Source: Aquimarina sp. ERC-38
Lineage (GTDB): Bacteria; Bacteroidota; Bacteroidia; Flavobacteriales; Flavobacteriaceae
Length of the DNA: 64,000 nt
Assembly: GCF_026222555.1 (NCBI RefSeq)
Contig: NZ_CP098511.1
Location: 1,407,501-1,471,500, forward strand
Direction: 5' to 3'
The translations under genes and the position numbers were made by a program. Under the pieces are notes generated by a model, which saw only the letters and a list, made by a program, of their open reading frames with translations, searched no databases and was not told the origin of the DNA. Below, piece by piece: positions 28,675-36,791 of this stretch. Positions within the stretch are counted from its first letter, which is position 1; each line of letters begins with the position of its first letter.

Positions 28675-28808
28675 AATAATTGTATTTTAGACAACAAAGT
28701 TACCATGCATTAAATGATAGTATACCTTAGTTTTGTTTAAACTTTAGTTAACCTAATTAAACAAAATGGTAAAGTTTTGCTTGTACTCTTAAAAAGTAGC
28801 GTATTATG

Positions 28809-29258
28809 TTAAATACTATCGATATGGGGATGTTCTATATCGTAGGCAATCTTTAATTTTTTAAGTTTTTCAAAAAAACTATGATTTTCTTTAAACATTT
28901 TTGAATCTTTAAAGTGAACAAACCTCCCCTGTGCATGAATACTAATGCCATTAACATTATACATATAGAACTGGTAATAAGGTACTATCCAGGTAAAATT
29001 ACGTAAGCCTTTAGTAATGGCCACTAATATTCCGTAAGGTCGTAGTTCAATATTTCCGTAATTAATATCAGAAACCGAATTTAAAAAACTTTTCATGTTA
29101 GGGCTTACTTCATTAATAATCATACGTTTTGAACCGATACCTCCCATTTTTAACCGTTCCATAAAAGAAAAACTGGAGCCTACCATTGAGTCTATCGTCT
29201 TTTTGTGGTCCTTATTATAATGTGTAGTTTCTAGAATCATATAATAAAGATAATTCAA
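28809..29258 (-). CDS. Hypothetical protein, downstream partner of the BLUF regulator
   Basis: A 149-residue soluble protein; a second ATG at 29240 (MILETTHYNKDHKKT) is an equally good start. It has no signal peptide. I do not recognise a family. Visible features are alpha+beta character with an aromatic central segment (FTWIVPYYQFYMYNV) and a Lys-rich helix before the end. It lies 58 bases downstream of the AraC-BLUF gene on the same strand, so cotranscription is plausible. It may be a light-controlled output or a partner, but nothing in the sequence confirms this. Confidence 0.55.
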   Translation of the reverse strand: MNYLYYMILETTHYNKDHKKTIDSMVGSSFSFMERLKMGGIGSKRMIINEVSPNMKSFLNSVSDINYGNIELRPYGILVAITKGLRNFTWIVPYYQFYMYNVNGISIHAQGRFVHFKDSKMFKENHSFFEKLKKLKIAYDIEHPHIDSI

Positions 29259-29316
29259 TTAAAATAGAAGCTTTATAGAACAATCGTTAACTGAAAGGTA
29301 AACCTATAATCTACAA

Positions 29317-30768
29317 TTAAATTTTTCTTAACAAAAGGTGATTTCGCACATTTTCCCAAAAAGCTTGATTAGGCTCTTGATAATTAGTTAATAGAAAAGA
29401 CAGTTTTTGAAGGCTTATTGCGTCTGCTTTATTTTCTTTAGATAATAAAGTTAAAGTTTCCTCAGAAATATACGCCATATTCCATTGTTTGAAAATTTTT
29501 TCCTGTTTAAATCCTTTCCATAACAATTTTACATTGGTATGGCGCGGATCTCTTCCAATCTTTTCATAGAGCTCCAATACTTCTTTTTTACCTCCTTCCA
29601 GAATTTGAAAAAAGGAATTCTGATGATAAATCAAACATCCGTTAATATTTGCATTTCCATTATGCTCCTTAGAAATATCCACAATATTATTCAAATCTTT
29701 AGTTAGCAAACCAATGTTGGCAACGGATCGATAGCTAAGTTGAAATATATCCTTCTCCTGATAATATTGAAGTGATCTGTGTTCTGAAGGTAGATGACCG
29801 TAAATTTCTTTAAAGGTTTTTGAAAAATAGCTTTTACTGGAGATACCTATCGTATACGATATTTCGGACATGGATAAATTAGTAGTCTCCAATAAACGTT
29901 TAGCCTCAGTAAATTTGCAGGAACGAGTAAAAGAATTTATAGTTTCATTGAACAAAAAACGGAATCCAATTTGAATTTTTTTACTATTTATGCCACTTTC
30001 CTTTTCAAGCTCATCAATATTTAAATTCATATTTAGGTTATTAGCAATATAATTACTGATATGAATTACCTTTTTAAGATCCTCATCACTTAGAGGATTA
30101 CGGTGCGTAATGCCTACTTTGCTTTTGTCATAATTTTCAATAGAAGTGGCCAGTATGTTCAAAGCCGCCGCCTTATGGGTTAACAGACTTACTATATTAA
30201 TAGGGGTATTATAATAAAATACCTTGGCAAAATCAGATATCTCTTTAATTAGATTACCAAAGTGTGTAAAAGCCTTTGTTTCATCCAGATTTGAAAAAAT
30301 ATCATTTAAGTAAACAGAAAGTAGATGCCTATTTGTATCGTATACACTACTCAGCATTTTTTTAGTAAGTAAAATGAAGCTTACCTGAATAGGTTCGTTT
30401 GCCGGAAATAAAAAAGATCCTTCTGATTTATTTTTAATTTTGACAATCACATTACGAAACTGAGTAATTTCCTGTTTTTCTCCGGTGGCAGAAGTATATT
30501 TTAACGACCCTGAGTTACTATGTATAAAATAAAAAGAATCTTGTTCGCTAGTACTTCTTACAATTTCAAAATTTTCCTTTAACTTCAGATTAAAAATAAG
30601 TAAAGAAAATCCATCAAAAAAATCAAAGGAACGAATGTCCCCGGCACCTTTACTCTCGGGTATCTTTACATTTGCCGTATGATATCCTTCCGTAAAATCT
30701 GCTTTAAAATATATTGAGATTTCTCGCAAAATGTCAATAGAAGTATGTCCTTTAGTTTTCAATCTCAT
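29317..30768 (-). CDS. AraC-family transcriptional regulator fused to a BLUF blue-light sensor
   Basis: A 483-residue protein in three parts: an N-terminal cupin-like region as in other AraC-type regulators (about 1-215), an AraC/XylS DNA-binding domain (about 230-333, with INELEKESGINSKKIQIGFR and the second helix-turn-helix MSEISYTIGISSKSYFSKTFKEIYG), and a BLUF domain (about 342-435). BLUF photochemistry residues are present with the spacing of AppA: Tyr346, Asn370, Gln388 (in FFQILEG), Trp429 and Met431. BLUF binds FAD and rearranges a Tyr-Gln-flavin hydrogen bond network on blue light. I infer light-controlled transcription. A possible -7 element (TAATTTTG, reverse strand, 30818-30825) precedes the gene. 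Confidence 0.88.
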   Translation of the reverse strand: MRLKTKGHTSIDILREISIYFKADFTEGYHTANVKIPESKGAGDIRSFDFFDGFSLLIFNLKLKENFEIVRSTSEQDSFYFIHSNSGSLKYTSATGEKQEITQFRNVIVKIKNKSEGSFLFPANEPIQVSFILLTKKMLSSVYDTNRHLLSVYLNDIFSNLDETKAFTHFGNLIKEISDFAKVFYYNTPINIVSLLTHKAAALNILATSIENYDKSKVGITHRNPLSDEDLKKVIHISNYIANNLNMNLNIDELEKESGINSKKIQIGFRFLFNETINSFTRSCKFTEAKRLLETTNLSMSEISYTIGISSKSYFSKTFKEIYGHLPSEHRSLQYYQEKDIFQLSYRSVANIGLLTKDLNNIVDISKEHNGNANINGCLIYHQNSFFQILEGGKKEVLELYEKIGRDPRHTNVKLLWKGFKQEKIFKQWNMAYISEETLTLLSKENKADAISLQKLSFLLTNYQEPNQAFWENVRNHLLLRKI

Positions 30769-31130
30769 AAATCAGCCCTAATCCACAGGATTGGTTCTTA
30801 TATTCATTAGTACAACACAAAATTAGAAATCAAAATAGTCATGTTCTAACAAAAATGAAGATCTGTTTAACATTTTTAAGGCATTATTAAACAACGACAT
30901 ATCAATGAAATTGAATTAGTTAACCTATTTGAATTAAAAATTGACTTAAATAAGTCATGGATTAAAATCCATATAATATCAACATCAAGGAGAGGTATTT
31001 AAAAGCTTATCATATAAGTAAAAATAGAACTTTATACATTTTGATAATTCTAACATAAAGCTATTTATAAAGTCGTTAAATACTGTTAATTAATATGTTA
31101 GCTATGTAAATGAAGTAAATACTACGGTAT
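30769..31130. other. Divergent intergenic region between the BLUF regulator and the stress operon
   Basis: About 360 bases, AT-rich, no ORF. It must hold both promoters of the divergent genes. I see a reverse-strand -7 element (30818-30825) but no perfect consensus toward the stress genes. A regulator binding here could control both directions. Confidence 0.4.
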
Positions 31131-31574
31131 ATGAGGTCACCTGCCTATGTAAAGTTGAACAACTTTACATCAATAAAAATTACTGTTTTGAAACCACTAT
31201 TAGACAATACAAATCCGGATCATATTTTAGAATTACATAAAGAAACTGTAGAAGTTTCTAAAAAAGAAGTGGTAAAAGCTAAATATCAAATTGAAAAAAC
31301 TACTGAAACGGAGGATAAACAAGTTTTTATTTCCTTAAAGAATAAAGAAGTTCAAATTAAGGAAATAGTAAAGGAAGAAGAATTAGAAGACTACCCTGTT
31401 ACTACTAAAGTAGGTAATACTACGATCATACCTATTATTAGAGAAGAAGAAGTAGTGATAAAAAAAATAATACTAGTAAAAGAAATCCATATTACCGAAG
31501 ACACCACTACAGAAATAAAATCTATTCCTGTTACCAGTAGGATAGAAAATGTAAAATTAACAAAAACGGAATAG
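31131..31574 (+). CDS. DUF2382 (YsnF/AvaK-type) stress protein, short
   Basis: A 147-residue charged soluble protein. Two stretches follow the DUF2382 pattern of alternating Glu/Lys/Val: about residues 28-80 (HKETVEVSKKEVVKAKYQIEKT) and about 100-145 (TIIPIIREEEVVIKKIILVKE, EIKSIPVTSRIENV). DUF2382 proteins are associated with stress or desiccation responses in bacteria. It is followed after 35 bases by a larger gene of the same family and is probably its operon partner. An internal ATG could be the true start, since the first 20 residues do not belong to the domain. Confidence 0.72.
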   Translation: MRSPAYVKLNNFTSIKITVLKPLLDNTNPDHILELHKETVEVSKKEVVKAKYQIEKTTETEDKQVFISLKNKEVQIKEIVKEEELEDYPVTTKVGNTTIIPIIREEEVVIKKIILVKEIHITEDTTTEIKSIPVTSRIENVKLTKTE

Positions 31575-31609
31575 TCTGTTTTTTAATTACTAATTTAAAT
31601 ACACTTATT

Positions 31610-32923
31610 ATGAAATACACAATTGTAGGTTTTTTTGATAAAAATCAAAGTATTGAAAACATCGTTGAAATTCTCAAAAGAGAAGGTATCAATGAAAATC
31701 AGATAGATCAATCTCCCTATCGAACCGAAGGAACCTATACCGGAACGGATTATGATTATGAAGAAGATTCTAAAACTTCCGGTTTTTGGGATTGGTTATT
31801 TGGGGATAATGAGAATGAGAAAAAAGTATATAGTAAAACAGGATCTCAATCCCACTTGATCACGGTATATGCTAATGATCGAATAGAGGCTGAAAAAGTT
31901 TCAGCGATCCTGGATGCAAACGGAGCTAAAGATATCAATGATACCTTTATAGATACTACAAGTTCTACAATGGATCATGTAAAAACAAATGACATTGATG
32001 AAACCATCCCGGTAATAAAAGAAGATATAGCCGTAGGAAAAAGGGAAGTTCAAACAGGAGGTTTACAGGTACGAAGCAGAATTATAGAGAAGCCGGTAGA
32101 AGAAACTATACGTTTAAAAGAAGAACGAGTATACCTTACCAGAAAGCCTGTAAACAGAGTAGTTGACGCAGCAGAAGCTTTTGATAACAAAACCATAGAG
32201 GTTAAAGAATATGCAGAAGAAGCTGTAGTAGAAAAAACAGCAAGAGTAGTAGAAGAAATATCTGTTTCTAAAGAAGTAGATCAGGTGACTGAAACCATTT
32301 CTGATACGGTAAGAGAAACTGAAATTGATATTGATGAAAGCGGTCAAGGGATAGGAAAGCGAAATAGCGAAGTGTTCAGGAATTCCACTACTAATTCTGT
32401 ATTCAATCAACACCGTATTGACCGTGCTTTTACTACTGCAGAGAGCGCAAACGAATATTATGACTATTTAATTAGCCAGGGATATGATACGGATGACATC
32501 AATGTGTTTCTTTCTGAAAATATAAAAAACCGATTTTATGCTATAAATGACCACGTAAATAATACTGGTGATGAAGCGTTAAAAGGTGCCGGGGCAGGAA
32601 GTGCCATCGGAGGAACCGTAGGAGCTGTTGTAGGGGCTATTGCAGCAATCGGAACTTCTGTAATTATTCCAGGGCTAGGATTAGCTGTAGCTGGTCCATT
32701 AGCGGCAGCTTTAACCGGAGCTGGTGCAGGTGGAGCCACCGGAGCATTAGTAGGAGCATTAACTAAAGCAGGATTGTCTGATAGTGATGCAAAAGTATAT
32801 CAGGATGCACTAGAAAATGATCAGATTATTATATCTGTAGATCCTAAAGAGAATGATCAAAATATATATACTGCAAATTACGGGAGAGAAATTTATAATA
32901 ATAGAGAGGTATCTACTTTGTAA
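31610..32923 (+). CDS. General-stress protein with DUF2382 and glycine-zipper segment
   Basis: A 437-residue protein. The N-terminus (1-105) resembles a YflT/general stress protein 17M-type domain (MKYTIVGFFDKNQSIENIV, then LITVYANDRIEAEKVSAILDANGA). The centre (about 125-235) is DUF2382 (IPVIKEDIAVGKREVQTGG). A second GS17M-like segment (about 268-310) is followed by a Gly/Ala-rich hydrophobic zipper (about 325-385: GAGAGSAIGGTVGAVVGAI) that could insert into membrane or drive oligomerisation. Strong terminator downstream. Together with the short DUF2382 gene it forms an operon divergent from the BLUF regulator; stress protection under light is a plausible role, inferred only from position. 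Confidence 0.78.
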   Translation: MKYTIVGFFDKNQSIENIVEILKREGINENQIDQSPYRTEGTYTGTDYDYEEDSKTSGFWDWLFGDNENEKKVYSKTGSQSHLITVYANDRIEAEKVSAILDANGAKDINDTFIDTTSSTMDHVKTNDIDETIPVIKEDIAVGKREVQTGGLQVRSRIIEKPVEETIRLKEERVYLTRKPVNRVVDAAEAFDNKTIEVKEYAEEAVVEKTARVVEEISVSKEVDQVTETISDTVRETEIDIDESGQGIGKRNSEVFRNSTTNSVFNQHRIDRAFTTAESANEYYDYLISQGYDTDDINVFLSENIKNRFYAINDHVNNTGDEALKGAGAGSAIGGTVGAVVGAIAAIGTSVIIPGLGLAVAGPLAAALTGAGAGGATGALVGALTKAGLSDSDAKVYQDALENDQIIISVDPKENDQNIYTANYGREIYNNREVSTL

Positions 32924-32943
32924 TATCCTTAAAGTTTTAAACC

Positions 32944-32987
32944 AAAAACCCTTTAAAAAGTTATTTAAACTTTTTAAAGGGTTTTTT
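32944..32987 (+). terminator. Terminator of the stress operon
   Basis: AAAAACCCTTTAAAAAGTT (32944-32962) pairs with its inverse (32968-32986), ending in TTTTTTT; a perfect 19-bp stem. Confidence 0.9.
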
Positions 32988-33207
32988 TATTAGTTATAAC
33001 TTACTGTAATATAACAATTTATAAAAAAATTGTAAAAAAGTGTGTTTTTTAGGTAGGGTATATGACTTTATGATTGTTTTATATATGAACAATGCAACGT
33101 ACACATAAACACATGATATCTTGAAGTTTTTGCAGAAGACTCGTACAAATCAAAACTCTTTAAAACCTCGTTAGACACTTTAAGATCATCTTATTATTTG
33201 TATGAAG

Positions 33208-33243
33208 AAAGGAGCTCGCACTAACACATGCAGCTCCTTTTTT
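33208..33243 (+). terminator. Orphan terminator; possible end of a small RNA
   Basis: AAAGGAGCT (33208-33216) pairs with AGCTCCTTT (33232-33240), followed by TTT. No gene precedes it after the stress-operon terminator at 32987, so a short transcript from about 33000-33240 may exist. The sequence in between has no convincing ORF. Confidence 0.55.
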
Positions 33244-33269
33244 ATTTAGCGTAGATAATTATTATACTA

Positions 33270-33362
33270 TTGATTTTTATTAATACAATAATCAGTCTTG
33301 ATTCTTGGTTTTAGAAGCGATAGCGGTCTTACATCTTTACCAGACACTAATAATTGTTTTTA
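33270..33362. repeat. Dispersed repeat, copy A
   Basis: About 93 bases sharing AGTCTTGATTCTTG, AGCGATAGCG and ATCTTTAC blocks with copy B at 59960-60054, in the same order and spacing, at roughly three-quarters identity by eye. Non-coding. It sits between the orphan terminator and the stop of the agmatinase-like gene. Confidence 0.55.
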
Positions 33363-33378
33363 TTGGAAGTAGTCTGTA

Positions 33379-34236
33379 TTACTCTTTCTTTTCAAATTTA
33401 TAACTAAGCATTTTATAAAATATTCGCGCAGCTAAAATATCAGAGGATTTATCATTAGCCAAAGGAGAAAGTCCGGTCATATCAAATCCAACTACATTTT
33501 TCTCTTGAAAAACCTTATGTAAAAATTCTAGTGTTTCATACCAAAATAAGCCACCGGGTTCTGGGCGGGTTACTGCCGGTAGTAAAGACGGATCCATACC
33601 GTTTAAATCAAAACAAAGGTATACGTCATCAGTAAGCGCATCTACTATCGTATCCATCCAATAATCGTCCGTTGCCATTTCATTAGCAAAAAACACATTA
33701 TCAGCATTTATAAGGGTGGTCTCATTTTTATGCATACTTCTAATACCTACCTGTACCAGGTTCATTTGTCGATTTGCTTCGGACATAGCGCAGTTACGGT
33801 GATATTGAGAACCTTCAAACTCTTTTTGTAAATTAGCATTAGCCCCAATATGTAAAACGGTCAAATCATCAAAACATTCATTTGCTGCTTTTACCGCACC
33901 GATACTTACGGAAGGTTCTCCTCCCAGAATGGTCACAAACTTAGTGCGCTTAATATATTTCTTAACCTTTGCATATACTTCTTCAACCATTTCTGTATTT
34001 GACGATAGGGTCACAGGATCAGTAAGGTGAATGCCTTCTTTATAAACCTCAGAATCCGTTTCAATATCATATAATTCCATATGTTGCGCTGCGGTTAATA
34101 GAGCTTCGGGCCCCCGGGCAACTCCTTTGATCCAGTTTGAGTCTTCTTCAAACGGAACAGGGATTATAATAGTTTTTGAAGTTTCATAACCGGCATATTT
34201 ATCTGAAATACCGGCAAAGGTTGCTGTTGGATTCAT
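33379..34236 (-). CDS. Agmatinase-fold protein lacking most metal ligands (probable pseudoenzyme)
   Basis: A 285-residue ureohydrolase-superfamily protein, clearly homologous to SpeB-type agmatinase over its full length (PVPFEEDSNWIKGVARGPEALL at 26-47, EPGGLFWYETLEFLHKVF, and a normal C-terminus). The metal-binding motifs are altered. GGDH/GGEH is GGEP at 105-108 (His to Pro). DAHAD is GANAN at 131-135, losing all three ligands. DxD is D210-L-N212, losing the second Asp. The conserved Glu near 255 is Gly. It should therefore not bind the two Mn ions needed for hydrolysis. The rest of the fold is intact and not frameshifted, so a regulatory or structural role is likely. Confidence 0.85.
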   Translation of the reverse strand: MNPTATFAGISDKYAGYETSKTIIIPVPFEEDSNWIKGVARGPEALLTAAQHMELYDIETDSEVYKEGIHLTDPVTLSSNTEMVEEVYAKVKKYIKRTKFVTILGGEPSVSIGAVKAANECFDDLTVLHIGANANLQKEFEGSQYHRNCAMSEANRQMNLVQVGIRSMHKNETTLINADNVFFANEMATDDYWMDTIVDALTDDVYLCFDLNGMDPSLLPAVTRPEPGGLFWYETLEFLHKVFQEKNVVGFDMTGLSPLANDKSSDILAARIFYKMLSYKFEKKE

Positions 34237-34805
34237 AATTAATTAATAGTAAGTATTGAATGTTGTCTGAATTTATAGTTGATAGTGGTAAATAGAGATA
34301 CTAAATTTGATATATAATTAAAAGTAAGGCTCATCTACTTTTGACTGTTATGGATTAGAACAGTATGAAGAAAAGGTGGAATAAAGCAATTCTCAAGTAT
34401 CATTTTGTAGTACGTGTGCAAAGTTATATTCGAATCAAATAAATTTAAAGAATAAAAATTAAAAATAAGTGTTCTACTCAAATTTAATAATTATAAGAAT
34501 ACAAACAGTTCGGTATCTTAATATTTTGAAAATACTTATTTATGGATGTAATAGTTTAATTATGAGTTATTTACTTAAATACATATCATTTTTATACGTA
34601 AAATAAATTTGAAGATAAGAGTATTTTTATTTTTAAATCCGTGCTATTTTAACGTCCGGACTTGTTTTTGTTACCATTCTTTCTCTTCTTTCTTAAAAAG
34701 ATACTCAACTTTAATAGGTTTATATCTAGTCTTAACTATACTAAACCTGTAATACTTTCTCTTAAGAATGGTAAGGGTTGTTATTACTAAATCCAGGTTG
34801 ATAAC
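34237..34805. other. Intergenic region with nested inverted repeats
   Basis: About 570 bases without a gene. Near rimK there are nested inverted repeats: TTACCATTCTT (34671-34681) with AAGAATGGTAA (34764-34774), enclosing AGGTTTA (34716-34722) with TAAACCT (34742-34748). This could be a structured RNA element or the 3' end of the rimK transcript. The part 34237-34640 is AT-rich and unremarkable. Confidence 0.4.
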
Positions 34806-35681
34806 CTACTCTGCGTTACGCTCAATATATTTAATGATATGTCGTGCAATATTATTTCCTGTAGCAGTTTCAATTCCTTCTAATCCCGGAGATGAATTTA
34901 CTTCCAGGATCAAAGGACCTCGTTCAGACTGAAGCATATCTACTCCGGCAATACCTAACCCCATTACACGAGCTGCTTTGAGGGCTGCATTTTCTTCTTC
35001 GTCTGTAAGTTCAATGACCGTAGCACTTCCGCCCCGGTGTAGGTTAGAACGGAATTCCCCTTCTTTCCCTTGTCTTTTCATGGCACCAATGACTACTCCG
35101 TCTACAATAAAAACTCGTAAATCCGCACCTTTTGCTTCTTTAATAAACTCCTGTACAATGACCCTGGCTTGCAATCCGTTGAAAGCTTCCAGAATGGATT
35201 CAGCTGAATTTTGATTATCGGCCAACACGACACCAAGTCCCTGAGTACCTTCTAATAATTTAATGACTAGGGGTGCACCTCCTACTTTATCTACAATACC
35301 CTCGACATCTTTTGAATAATTGCTAAAAACGGTTTTAGGTAATCCTAAACCTGCACGCGACAGTACCTGCAAGCTTCGTAATTTATCCCGGGACCGCACT
35401 AAAGCCTGTGATTCTGTAGCAGTAAAGATTTTCATCATTTCAAATTGACGAACTACCGCTGTCCCAAAAAAAGTAACTGATGCCCCAATTCTAGGAATGA
35501 CCGCATCAACATTTTCAATTTCCTGCCCTTTATAAATAACACAAGGTCGTTTTTTTTCAATTACCAAGTCACATTTGGAATGATCTACCACTAACATCTC
35601 GTGTTTCTTTTTAGTTCCTTCTTCTACTAATCGTTTAGTAGAGTACAAATTAGGGTTGGCAGATAAAACGACAATTTTCAT
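34806..35681 (-). CDS. rimK: RimK-family alpha-L-glutamate ligase
   Basis: A 291-residue ATP-grasp enzyme. RimK adds glutamate to the C-terminus of ribosomal protein S6; some family members build other glutamylated products. The N-terminal preATP-grasp region ([22 protein letters not shown]) leads to the ATP-binding segments [19 protein letters not shown] and [20 protein letters not shown], and to the metal/ATP site [10 protein letters not shown] near the C-terminus. All family elements are present. S6 as target is inferred from homology; there is no S6 gene nearby. Confidence 0.88.
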   Translation of the reverse strand: MKIVVLSANPNLYSTKRLVEEGTKKKHEMLVVDHSKCDLVIEKKRPCVIYKGQEIENVDAVIPRIGASVTFFGTAVVRQFEMMKIFTATESQALVRSRDKLRSLQVLSRAGLGLPKTVFSNYSKDVEGIVDKVGGAPLVIKLLEGTQGLGVVLADNQNSAESILEAFNGLQARVIVQEFIKEAKGADLRVFIVDGVVIGAMKRQGKEGEFRSNLHRGGSATVIELTDEEENAALKAARVMGLGIAGVDMLQSERGPLILEVNSSPGLEGIETATGNNIARHIIKYIERNAE

Positions 35682-35786
35682 TTTTAATAAGTGTGTTAGT
35701 TTAAACCACGGAATATACCACTTGTTACTATATTTTCAGGACAATTACGTTTTTTTAAAGAAGTTTTAGGATTTGCTTTCTAAAAC

Positions 35787-36788
35787 CTACTTTAAATCTT
35801 CAGGGTCTACAAGTTTCTCGGCTAATAATTGTTTAATTACAATTTCTGTCATATCGCTTTTAAAGGCAAACTCATAGCGGATGTCCATAACATAGGCTTT
35901 TAAACGCATTTTTAAATACGATCGTTGTTCTTTGACTTCATTAAAAAATAGAACGGCAATTGGTTTGTTTAGATAGATATATTTAGAAACCTGTGCTGCT
36001 TCAATAGCTACTTTTCGTACGGCAACGGTATCTACGGTAATAGGCAGGTAAATTTCAGCAACAACCTGGCAATTAGTTTCTCCGGTATTTGCATTAGATA
36101 CCGAAGAATTCATCAGTTCCCCATTAGGGATACTCACTAAAGAATCATCTGCGGTTACAATCCTGATGGAACGTAAACCAATTTCAACCACTTCGCCGTA
36201 ATAAGAGCCCATTTCGATTTTGTCTCCAACCTGAAACGGACGGTCTAATAAAATCATGACTCCACCAAAAATATTTTTTAATATATCCTGTGCTGCAAAA
36301 CCGATGGCAATTCCCAGTGATGCAGATACAGCAAGTAGCGTGGATACCGGAGGGCTGAAAATGCCTACTACAATTAAAGTAATAATAGTAATCCAACCAA
36401 AGATCTTTACAATAGGAATCAAACCCTTAATCGTAATACGATGCGTAGCTGATCGTTCTGAAAACCGGGTCAATACATTAACTAAAAACCGGATCAACAG
36501 GTATCCTAATACGATAAAAATAACCGACCAGAATAATTTTCCGATAGAGAAAAATTTCCAAATTGGGGGAGGGGTTAATTCTTTGCCTAGTTCTTTTTTT
36601 AAACTTTTTACCGTGGTATCTTGAGTGATACTTTTAGGTGATTCTTTTACTACAAAAACCGTATCTCTTTGAACTTCTATAATTTTAACCGTGTCTCTTT
36701 TAAAGAGGGTATCTTTACGGGGTTGTTGGGCTATTACAATATGTTGTAATAACAAGGTAAAAACATATAAAACTATCTTCCTGTACAA
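35787..36788 (-). CDS. MscS-family mechanosensitive channel
   Basis: A 333-residue protein: a signal-type hydrophobic N-terminus (LYVFTLLLQHIVIAQ), a short periplasmic region (about 20-75), then transmembrane helices from about 80 to 175, the pore-lining helix in LGIAIGFAAQDILKNIFGGVMILLDRPFQVGD, and the soluble beta domain (SYYGEVVEIGLRSIRIVTADDSLVSIPNGELMNSSV). MscS channels open under membrane tension to release solutes. It starts 3 bases after the stop of the 999-residue ATPase gene, so the two are almost certainly one transcript, an unusual pairing. Confidence 0.9.
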   Translation of the reverse strand: MYRKIVLYVFTLLLQHIVIAQQPRKDTLFKRDTVKIIEVQRDTVFVVKESPKSITQDTTVKSLKKELGKELTPPPIWKFFSIGKLFWSVIFIVLGYLLIRFLVNVLTRFSERSATHRITIKGLIPIVKIFGWITIITLIVVGIFSPPVSTLLAVSASLGIAIGFAAQDILKNIFGGVMILLDRPFQVGDKIEMGSYYGEVVEIGLRSIRIVTADDSLVSIPNGELMNSSVSNANTGETNCQVVAEIYLPITVDTVAVRKVAIEAAQVSKYIYLNKPIAVLFFNEVKEQRSYLKMRLKAYVMDIRYEFAFKSDMTEIVIKQLLAEKLVDPEDLK

Positions 36789-36791
36789 AAT

